DNA of 64,000 nucleotides, from contig NC_087069.1 in assembly GCF_963678635.1 (NCBI RefSeq), positions 47,572,276-47,636,275 of the forward strand, read 5' to 3'. Shown one piece after another: positions 10,201 through 17,151 of the stretch (the stretch's first letter is position 1; every line of letters starts with the position of its first letter). The notes under the pieces were generated by a model. That model saw only the letters and a list, made by a program, of their open reading frames with translations, did no database searches and was not told the origin of the DNA. The position numbers and the translations under genes were made by a program. This DNA comes from Symsagittifera roscoffensis (Eukaryota; Xenacoelomorpha; Acoela; Convolutidae).

Positions 10201-13200
10201 TAGACTCCAGGGCAGTGCGAGCGCTGCTCACAACGGGAGGTCCGAGGCTGATGAAAGTGGACGGACATTATATCGATGTCCATGGCCCTTACCCGATTCT
10301 GATGAATGTGGATGGCATCAATATCTACACGAAAGCTCACATAACTGATGCGAACGATCAGGTTGGCCGGATATACATTGGTCAAGAGGAGCTGAAGGTC
10401 AGACGAATCGGACACAACGCGATGCTCGAGCAAGATGCTGTGCATATTGGTTGCGAGGCAGATCTGGCCGCACACGTTCTGGACGTGCAAGGCAGACAGC
10501 TTTCAGTAAAGGGACTGCTAGACACGGGAGCAGTAATCAGTGTCATGCCAGTCAAAACTTGGACCGACATGGGTTTTGAGAGGTCGGATCTCATACCGAC
10601 AAACATCAGGTTGGCAGCTGCCAATCAGGGAGCGATCTATGTCACCGGGCGAACCCCGATCATCTCACTGCAGCTCGGAGGGAGACATCTTTGGATGAGC
10701 TTCCTAGTAGTAGAGAATTTGGACGAATCCGACCAGTTCATCCTAGGGAGGGATTTCGTTCGCAACTTTGACGTCACGATTGATCTCAATGACGGATTGA
10801 TTAGGATCAAGGATCCTGAAAGAAAGTATGAGAAAAGACCCCTTAATAAGATATTAATTAATCAGGCCAAGGTGCCGATTTTTCTGGATCGAAAAGTTAG
10901 ATTAAAACCGAACCAAGCCGTAGTAGCGACGTTTAGGATGAGGAACTTGAATGAACTCAGCAATGACAGACAGGTGTGTCTGGTACCAAATCCAAACAGT
11001 AAAAGCTCGGCTATTTTAGGAAGAAGCTTCTCACTCACTCAGAGCGGACTGTGTGTGAGTGTGTTATTGAACACAGAAGCAACAACAGTGACAATACAGA
11101 GGGGAAAGAAACTTGGCTACGCTTTGCCTCTGAACACAGACTTTCTGAGTGTGGAAAACTTGAAGAAGTTTGACGTAACTAAATGTCCATTACATGCGAA
11201 CCAAGAATGTATAATGAAAAGAGTAATTGAATTGAAATCTTCTAGGAAATTGTTTTCAATGAAGTCGGAAACAGATGATGGGCTGTCTAGTTGTTCCAAC
11301 TTTCCTGAGAGACCGACGGAAGCAGAGTTAGCAGAGAATAGGCCTGTCCTACCTGAGATAGAGCATCTGAAGGGTAAAATATCCGACAAGGAACTAGATT
11401 CGCTCAGGGCGGTGCTAAATCGGAACGCAGACGTTTTTTCGAAACATAAGGCCGACATAGGTTGTTGCAATTTTGTAGAACACGAGATTGAGATAGAAGA
11501 GGGCTCGGTACCTCATAGGGAAGGGGCGAGAAGAATGACCCCAAACAAGTCAGAAGCGTGTAGGAAGGAAATCGAGATGTTAATGGAGTACGACATGATC
11601 GAGCCGTCGAAGTCCCCATGGGCTTGTGGCGTGGTCATGGCAAAAAAGAAAGGGGGACAACTCAGATTTTGTTGCGATTTCCGTTATCTGAACGCAGTGA
11701 CTATAAAGGACGCATATCCGATTCCCCGCATCGATGAGAGCCTATCCAAGCTGGGAGACGCCAAGTTCTTCACGACGTTGGACTTGGGCTCAGCATTCTG
11801 GCAAGTGCCGCTCAGAAAGCAAGATCGAGAGAAAACAGGCTTCGCTTGTGAGCTGGGACTGTTCCAGTGGAAGAGGATGCCATTCGGATTGTGCAACGCG
11901 ACAGCCACATTCCAGCGACTGATGGCTCAGGCACTCACGAGCGTTACTAAAAAGTATGGGAATCTCATCATGTGTTATGTCGATGATGTAGTGATCGCGA
12001 CACCAACCTTGGAAGACCACATCGAGAGGTTGGAAGAGGTGTTTTCTTGCATGAAGCAGGCGGGTCTGAAATGCAAACCCTCTAAGTGCGAAATCCTCAA
12101 GGATTCCATAAAGTATCTGGGCCGCCTGGTTGACAAACATGGAGTGAGACCAGACCCCGAAGCGGTTGAAGCGGTGCTGACCTGGAAGGCACCTAAAACA
12201 GATACACAGTTGATGAGTTTTCTGGGATTCGCCAATTATTATCGCGAGTTCATCAAGGGGTATGCTGACAAAATATACCCCATGCAGAAGTTGATGAGAA
12301 GTAAGGGCAAAAAGTTCACCTGGACTGATGAGGCACAAGTCTCATTTGAAAACATCAAGCGCGAACTTTGCGAGGCACCGGTCCTCGGCATGCCAACGGA
12401 GAAGGGGATGTTCGTGCTGGACACGGATGCGTCAGTGGTTGCGATATCAGGCATACTTCACCAAGAGCAGGAGTGGAACGGGAGAACGGTTCTTCGTCCG
12501 ATAGCTTATGGAAGTAAAGTCCTGAGTGACACTGAGATGAAGTACGGCGCACCAAAAGCGGAGATGTTTGCTGTGATCACGTTTGTGGAAAAGTACAGGG
12601 CCTACTTGGGGAGTGCTCCCTTCAAGTTGCGTGTGGACAATCGTGCCCTTGCCTGGCTGAAAACCTATTCGATGGACCAGAGCTACATTGGTCGTTGGAT
12701 CGTGCGCTTGGATGGATACCACATGATCATAGAGCACCGTACCCGTGACAAGCACCAGAACGCAGATAGCCTCAGCAAAAAGACAGAATTTTATGAGCGC
12801 CTCGAAGAGAAGCAAGCTAGCCAATCAGAGATCAAAGACGGGTTTTCCTTTCTGGACAAAGAAACCTATGATGAGCTGCCACTTACTAGGTGGTTAGACA
12901 AATCAGGACATCCTATACCTGGACACCCTGACCTTCCAGTGGAGACGGCTGCGGAGATAAAGCTTTTAGCCAGAGGCGAACCCGTTCCGTTGGATCTGCT
13001 AGTCCGATCCAACTTGGTACAGCAAGAACTGACCAGGCTGGGTATAAACAGCATCGCTTTATTGAATAAGACGGTGAACGTGGCGCCGGACGTCATGGGA
13101 AAACTCCGTGACTTGTTGGATAGGGAAGTGGATAGGCATGATCATGAATGGAAGGAAACCATGCAGAGGTTGACTGTCACCGAGAGAACAGAGAAGAGGC

Positions 13201-16200
13201 CAGTGTCCATTCGCAGCCGAGGCGTTGAACGGGATTGCAGGTCGATCGTCAATCAGCTGGTGACCTCGATGCCGAAAGAAGTATTGTTGAGAACTTCGTT
13301 CACTGAATATGGAACATCGAATCAAAACCAAGCTACTGAGGAAGTCAGGATCAAGTCGAAATCTAGCTTCACGAGGAGAGTGCACTTCACGGATGCAAAA
13401 GAGGAATACGAGCCAAGCTCAGATTGTTCGTCCCTGGACGAGACAATGTCCGGGGAGTATGACACCTTCGATCCAGTCAAGGACGACTTGTCTGAGAAGT
13501 CAAACGCCTTTGAGCCCGTGCAGGACAACTTGTCCGGGGAGAGGTTGACTAGACTACCTAGGGACAGAATTTTGTCCGGGGAGTCGGATTCAAGGCGACC
13601 GATGGACAGAGTTTTGTCCGGGGAGTCGAGAAACATCTCAAACAACTTGGAATATGATGTTGGAGAATCGGTCGACTCAAGTGTTGAGTCGGGACCCCAG
13701 TCCGGGGACAACACGTCTGAAACAACTTCCAATTCCGACATGTCGGAGATTGCGATCCACTCCTTATTGGTAGACTGGAAGCAGCGTGGGCTGGACCGGG
13801 AAATACATCAGGATCCAGACAGGGACAGATACACCTCAGATGAAGAGGGCACTGTGGTAGACAATGCCGCAGACGAGCTCGAACTGATAGCAGTTTCAAA
13901 ACGCCCAACCAGATTGCTGCCACATGGTACGGTCGTCCGTACCAATCTGGAACCATCTGTCCAAGAAGCGACGCCTTTGAAAAAGATATGGTGTGTCAAG
14001 TTGATGGACGATGCTCATGCTCCGGAGATAATGAGTGGGCAAATGAACGTGGTGAAGACGTATTTGAAAGCCAGGTACAGGCTGTCGGATCTCCTGAGGG
14101 CTCAACGAAATGATAGAATGACGAGCAGTCTGAAAAGATGGATCGAGAATGGAGCATCTGACAAGGGAGACTTGGAAGAAGACAGCTACAAAATCCTGAA
14201 GCAGTTTTACCTGAAGAGAAAAGACTTGTTGTACCTGAATAAGGACGGAATCGTAGCCTGTAAGCGCAAGGAGGAGGACAAGGTCCTTTATAAATACAAC
14301 TCAATAGTGTTACCACAGTTGTACCAGACTGAGTTGCTCTTTCGCTCACATGATCAGATGGGACATCAAGGCGTGGACAAAGTGTATAACAGGATACGAA
14401 AACGATTCGAATGGCCGGGATTGAAGAAGGCTTGTGAGAAATGGATAGCCGCATGCCTGTCTTGTCAACAGGCAAAGGATCCCAGGAAACTAAGGTTCCC
14501 CCTACAGTCAATAGAATCGTCAGGTTTCAACGAGGTGGTTCAAATTGATCACCAGAAAATCTGCATGACAGCAACGGGCTATAATCAGGTGCTGGTAATG
14601 ATCGACCATTTTACGAAGTATGCGGAGGCGGCACCCTGCATGACAGCATCGGCAGAAGAAACGTGCGATCATTTGATAAACGTGTGGATAGCAAGGCATG
14701 GCTGCCCCATCACGTTCCAATCTGACAATGGCAAAGCATTCGTAGGTGATCTCACGAAAGAGTTAATGAAAAGGTCGCAGGTAGCGCAGGCCCACTCGAC
14801 CACTTATCACCCGCAAACGAATGGCCTAGTCGAGAGGCAGAATCGCACACTGGTATCCATGTTGAGAGTCTACTGCTCACGCTACATGGATGACTGGGAC
14901 AAGCACTTACCGCAAGTGATGGGTGCTTACAACAGCACGGAGCATTCCACCACGGGAATAAGTCCGCATATGATGCTCACGGGTCATGAAAAAGCACTCC
15001 CGTTAACGTTCTTCTACCCTGAATATGAAGGGAAGAGGACAGCACCGCAAACGTACGTGCGGGACGTTATTAGAAGACAACAGGACCTCAATGACTTATG
15101 CAGGAGGAATACGCAACAGGCGCAAATTAGACAAAAAAGGAGGTTTGATAAAAGAACAGCCGATGCAAAAGCCTACTCAGTTGGCGATTATGTCTGGGTG
15201 TTCCAGGAAGTGGTTCCACCAAAAGGAACCAAGAAACTATTAAAGAAATGGCGTGGTCCATTTCAAATAACAGAGGTGCATCAAGGAGGTCGTTTTTATC
15301 GGCTGAGCACCGGAAGAGCGGCTCATTACGAGAATATCAAACCACACAACGCCTCGTCCGAGGATTGGTGCATCCCAGCGGACATGCAAGAGGGAGACTA
15401 TTTAATAGTGGATCCTGCTTGTGAAGTGAATGAAAGGGGTACTCGCGACAAGAACGACGGCAATGAGATGGTGGACAATTGTGATCTACCACTGGATCTC
15501 GAGTTGACTGAGCGAGTAGAGGTGGACGATGAAACTCTACCCTATGCCGAAGAAGACTGGGATTGCCCGGAACAAACCGAAATTGACAAAGGAATACAGC
15601 CTGACTTTCCGCTCACTATGGAGACACGCCAAAGTAAGAGGGGAAAAAACCAGAAGAAATACAATCCGTATGGCGAGGACTTCGTTGTAGACCGGATAGT
15701 AGTGGGTGATGTCATAGACTCGCTGGTGGGGCTGGACGAAGTAGCGATGCTAGAAGAAATCGACCTTGTGAACGATATGGATCAAGATTGGATCGACGAT
15801 CGATCAGAACCGGAAGTGGAGTTCGAACCAGAAGCGGAACAGACACATGAGCAAGAACTAACAAACTTGCGCGTGCTCGAATGGCTCCACGATCTGCCGA
15901 CAGATCCAAAAGAGACGATCCTGACGATTCAGGACGTCGACAGAGACAGCGTCAAATACATCAGTCATGACAATACCGAGTCCAACTGGGTCGCCCCAGA
16001 TGGTCCTCTACGTGTTCCACAATCCAACCTCGGTCTCCTAGACTTTGGGCGATCGACGGGGACGTCGATGGATATTTTTGTCCGGGGAGTGGGGGTAGGA
16101 CTCACCCACACCGAAAATCTCATAATAAAAAAATTGAAATCGGCAAGGGAAACCGGAGAACTAGAGACAGAGGGCGAGAATGCTAAGAAACCACCTTTTG

Positions 16201-16697
16201 GACGAATCTTTGAATCGTATTTTGATCTCCCGAACCACTATTCGAACAATATCGTTATAACGGACAGCGATTTCATACTCACGGAACGCACGTGCGCCAT
16301 AGCGATAACTGCGGACGTAAGCTTCAAAACAGCACTAGCGGCCGACTTTAAAAGAGAGTACAAGAATATCGAGTTTTTGTGGAAACAGAGGCCGGGTGTA
16401 GGAGGAATGATAGCGTTGCCCCCTGTTGCATCACAGATACCAGGGAAATATTTGTGTTTTTTGGTTACGAAAGCTACTGATAGGCAACACGTGAATCCGG
16501 AGAGCTTGGTATTGGCCTTGACTCGACTTAGGGATTTCCTGGTTGAGAGAGGTGTGACCTCTCTCTCGTTGCCAGTTTATGATCCCAATAGGGGAAAGCT
16601 ACATCCGAGAGAGTTGTATGCTCTTGTGCATGTGATATTTTCAGAGACTGACATAGAGGTTTACTTACATAAAAAATACTATCTGAGCATATGCTAA
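7215..16697 (+). CDS. Gag-Pol polyprotein with C-terminal macrodomain-like segment
   Basis: A single 3160-aa frame. Start chosen at ATG 7215, the first in-frame ATG; the open frame reaches further upstream without one. Visible order by residue: basic N-terminus; coiled coil about 299-412; Ty3-type capsid-like region about 536-699; two CX2CX4HX4C zinc knuckles at 741 and 793; a retropepsin-like repeat with TTG at 1006-1008; retropepsin with DTGA at 1103; RT with YVDD at 1588-1591; RNase H with TDAS (D1738); an acidic linker of about 500 aa; integrase HHCC zinc domain from about 2379 and DD35E residues D2445, D2504, E2540; a GPF motif after it. A long acidic tail ends in a segment (about 3026-3160) resembling the TARG1/OARD1 group of macrodomains. 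Gag and Pol share one frame, with no frameshift or stop between them. No disabling change is seen in RT, RNase H or integrase. Confidence 0.93.
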   Translation: MQRRDSLGSTTKIPRLSKGSTRKFRTRRSQTSFSSASDAFAEDESTKGQPDLSVIEMRLRSEKNLDGNQGRSAEAEPASETPVDPFDEGERTLIRPDFEPDGVLEREEVERTEEISERSEVEPREEVLYRGMSRSETKSYKWRKEPSHLTSAHSSLAKQSNNAMMSSMSPGEEQTFSKAKKSWKSLYDERMASLPTVGLTSRDDYPEITHPDVNFTPCPRNDMSREASSASPTRPMSDGITMGASSTFDRLMTSMHKQKGGASSSTRLQPQLTSSSLGLTPPLGAAGDISDMFAGVMNGLDELRRDMTKRIDQVDERAHHGRENLKDELTHVKSQARFDQAQLIRDTDQCLAESLAQANKESEEREARMTREIERLLNDHDNTYAQTMTGLERRLDAKSDLMMRKLDAILNGNNWQEHSNLRERSRHANVGDGTGNSARAQQGSRTNYEHRNKERPRTAPQRPGWTNPVPPEADATPETRLPTVPQVSSVPDLTTVSQDTTMYASMFEPLNRSLETFITKLSKSTERGERSRRTLKKPKSYKDESDGCIDTWIEVMKLHFEEENLSKKQECSALTSNLEGTALNCVMAKRVNERDSARKIFDILLNRFGSGVQGHQAMVKFEKRRQRDEESIDKFLDDLELLRRRSNPDERISERNLAIASKFMDGVRSEELKTMLATHFTLSLDQVPTPDDLRMKSREYLLIKPRAQNRYSNYGNYSGTNTGANSSWYKPRDDMDKRRSCANCGSMDHHVSACSAYKQNMKAIGYFLEDADATDEDHEEYVRGLIMKYGPRCFFCNLEGHFKSDCTQFWDAVADVKHPRHEEALSGVKASRARLMNEAESRRKETTPSTFTTKKVKTWPDEGVASNLETESSSPLKVDYGLAARTALQNVKQDLATKEVEQWVRSELESTDLRESLNVLSKTTRAEDEKEPKKQGLKLNVISGKTFGMTKAGTKIMSIISVAGHQVVKNLSEPSEITLVHLDIYADYLKQKDPKLDSRAVRALLTTGGPRLMKVDGHYIDVHGPYPILMNVDGINIYTKAHITDANDQVGRIYIGQEELKVRRIGHNAMLEQDAVHIGCEADLAAHVLDVQGRQLSVKGLLDTGAVISVMPVKTWTDMGFERSDLIPTNIRLAAANQGAIYVTGRTPIISLQLGGRHLWMSFLVVENLDESDQFILGRDFVRNFDVTIDLNDGLIRIKDPERKYEKRPLNKILINQAKVPIFLDRKVRLKPNQAVVATFRMRNLNELSNDRQVCLVPNPNSKSSAILGRSFSLTQSGLCVSVLLNTEATTVTIQRGKKLGYALPLNTDFLSVENLKKFDVTKCPLHANQECIMKRVIELKSSRKLFSMKSETDDGLSSCSNFPERPTEAELAENRPVLPEIEHLKGKISDKELDSLRAVLNRNADVFSKHKADIGCCNFVEHEIEIEEGSVPHREGARRMTPNKSEACRKEIEMLMEYDMIEPSKSPWACGVVMAKKKGGQLRFCCDFRYLNAVTIKDAYPIPRIDESLSKLGDAKFFTTLDLGSAFWQVPLRKQDREKTGFACELGLFQWKRMPFGLCNATATFQRLMAQALTSVTKKYGNLIMCYVDDVVIATPTLEDHIERLEEVFSCMKQAGLKCKPSKCEILKDSIKYLGRLVDKHGVRPDPEAVEAVLTWKAPKTDTQLMSFLGFANYYREFIKGYADKIYPMQKLMRSKGKKFTWTDEAQVSFENIKRELCEAPVLGMPTEKGMFVLDTDASVVAISGILHQEQEWNGRTVLRPIAYGSKVLSDTEMKYGAPKAEMFAVITFVEKYRAYLGSAPFKLRVDNRALAWLKTYSMDQSYIGRWIVRLDGYHMIIEHRTRDKHQNADSLSKKTEFYERLEEKQASQSEIKDGFSFLDKETYDELPLTRWLDKSGHPIPGHPDLPVETAAEIKLLARGEPVPLDLLVRSNLVQQELTRLGINSIALLNKTVNVAPDVMGKLRDLLDREVDRHDHEWKETMQRLTVTERTEKRPVSIRSRGVERDCRSIVNQLVTSMPKEVLLRTSFTEYGTSNQNQATEEVRIKSKSSFTRRVHFTDAKEEYEPSSDCSSLDETMSGEYDTFDPVKDDLSEKSNAFEPVQDNLSGERLTRLPRDRILSGESDSRRPMDRVLSGESRNISNNLEYDVGESVDSSVESGPQSGDNTSETTSNSDMSEIAIHSLLVDWKQRGLDREIHQDPDRDRYTSDEEGTVVDNAADELELIAVSKRPTRLLPHGTVVRTNLEPSVQEATPLKKIWCVKLMDDAHAPEIMSGQMNVVKTYLKARYRLSDLLRAQRNDRMTSSLKRWIENGASDKGDLEEDSYKILKQFYLKRKDLLYLNKDGIVACKRKEEDKVLYKYNSIVLPQLYQTELLFRSHDQMGHQGVDKVYNRIRKRFEWPGLKKACEKWIAACLSCQQAKDPRKLRFPLQSIESSGFNEVVQIDHQKICMTATGYNQVLVMIDHFTKYAEAAPCMTASAEETCDHLINVWIARHGCPITFQSDNGKAFVGDLTKELMKRSQVAQAHSTTYHPQTNGLVERQNRTLVSMLRVYCSRYMDDWDKHLPQVMGAYNSTEHSTTGISPHMMLTGHEKALPLTFFYPEYEGKRTAPQTYVRDVIRRQQDLNDLCRRNTQQAQIRQKRRFDKRTADAKAYSVGDYVWVFQEVVPPKGTKKLLKKWRGPFQITEVHQGGRFYRLSTGRAAHYENIKPHNASSEDWCIPADMQEGDYLIVDPACEVNERGTRDKNDGNEMVDNCDLPLDLELTERVEVDDETLPYAEEDWDCPEQTEIDKGIQPDFPLTMETRQSKRGKNQKKYNPYGEDFVVDRIVVGDVIDSLVGLDEVAMLEEIDLVNDMDQDWIDDRSEPEVEFEPEAEQTHEQELTNLRVLEWLHDLPTDPKETILTIQDVDRDSVKYISHDNTESNWVAPDGPLRVPQSNLGLLDFGRSTGTSMDIFVRGVGVGLTHTENLIIKKLKSARETGELETEGENAKKPPFGRIFESYFDLPNHYSNNIVITDSDFILTERTCAIAITADVSFKTALAADFKREYKNIEFLWKQRPGVGGMIALPPVASQIPGKYLCFLVTKATDRQHVNPESLVLALTRLRDFLVERGVTSLSLPVYDPNRGKLHPRELYALVHVIFSETDIEVYLHKKYYLSIC
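13446..13708 (+). repeat. Cluster of PPT-like repeats inside ORF1
   Basis: The core GTCCGGGGAG occurs at 13446-13461, 13528-13541, 13572-13584 and 13614-13626, with a shorter TCCGGGGA at 13701-13708. The first shares 15 consecutive bases (TGTCCGGGGAGTATG) with the sequence spanning the PPT and 3' LTR start. The second shares 14 (ACTTGTCCGGGGAG) with the PPT itself. The four longer copies are read in frame as (L/M)-S-G-E in the RNase H-integrase linker, within a degenerate peptide repeat. Confidence 0.8.
16078..16090 (+). other. PPT-like sequence in a different reading frame of ORF1
   Basis: TTGTCCGGGGAGT again, preceded by T-rich and followed by G-rich sequence (TGGGGGTAGGA). Here it is read as F-V-R-G-V rather than L-S-G-E. 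Its conservation therefore cannot come from the peptide repeat and points to a nucleic-acid role. Confidence 0.65.
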
Positions 16698-16871
16698 GAA
16701 TTGCGCTCGGCGGTAAGTGGTTTTTATTAAGTTGCTCGATAAGAATTAGAGTCAAGTTTTAGATTAGGTTAGGTCTTAGGTACAGTATTAGGGATTAGGT
16801 TTTTATGTGATGTTTATGTGATGTTTATGTTATGTTATTGTGATGTTATGTTTTATGTTAGTGTCATAAAA

Positions 16872-16891
16872 GACCTGGGGCACCCCAGGTC
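16872..16891 (+). promoter_or_regulatory. Hairpin 1 in the ORF1-ORF2 spacer
   Basis: Perfect inverted repeat with 9-nt arms GACCTGGGG and CCCCAGGTC separated by CA, effectively an 8-bp GC-rich stem with a 4-nt loop. It is the most stable-looking local fold in the spacer. Confidence 0.7.
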
Positions 16892-16933
16892 ATCAAGGTG
16901 ACAGCGTACATTCATGCTACTCTGACGAAAGTA

Positions 16934-16952
16934 AAGGTGGACGATCCACCTT
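16934..16952 (+). promoter_or_regulatory. Hairpin 2 in the ORF1-ORF2 spacer
   Basis: Perfect 8-bp arms AAGGTGGA and TCCACCTT around a CGA loop, 42 nt after hairpin 1. The pair could act in RNA export, internal initiation or control of ORF2 expression. No function is shown by sequence alone. Confidence 0.65.
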
Positions 16953-17151
16953 GGTGCTAAAATTTTAAATCAGAATTGAAAAAGAGAATTTCAATGGAGA
17001 GTTTTAGAGAATTGATTGATGTTGCATCTTAAAATGATGATTCTAAGTCGCGACCTGTCTTTTAGATCTTGATTGATCGGAGATTGTTTACTGACACTGA
17101 ATCAGAAGAGATTACACGAAGAGATTACACGAAGAATCAACACGAAAAGAA

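Larger units (their letters stand above)
16698..17151 (+). promoter_or_regulatory. ORF1-ORF2 spacer with hairpins and splice-like sites
   Basis: 454 bp between the ORF1 stop and the ORF2 ATG. It holds a GTAAGT donor-like site at 16713-16718, GTGATGTTATGTT-type short repeats near 16805-16860, two strong hairpins (listed separately), acceptor-like sites TTTTAAATCAG (ends 16973) and TGTCTTTTAG (ends 17065), and a direct repeat GAAGAGATTACAC near 17106-17131. After the acceptor at 17065 the first ATG is the ORF2 start. After 16973 an earlier ATG at 16993 would come first. Confidence 0.5.

Noticed and set aside
7826..16800. Many open frames of 60-190 codons opposite ORF1 and ORF2
   Set aside because: They mirror the real coding strand, have no family-like features, and several start on non-ATG codons.
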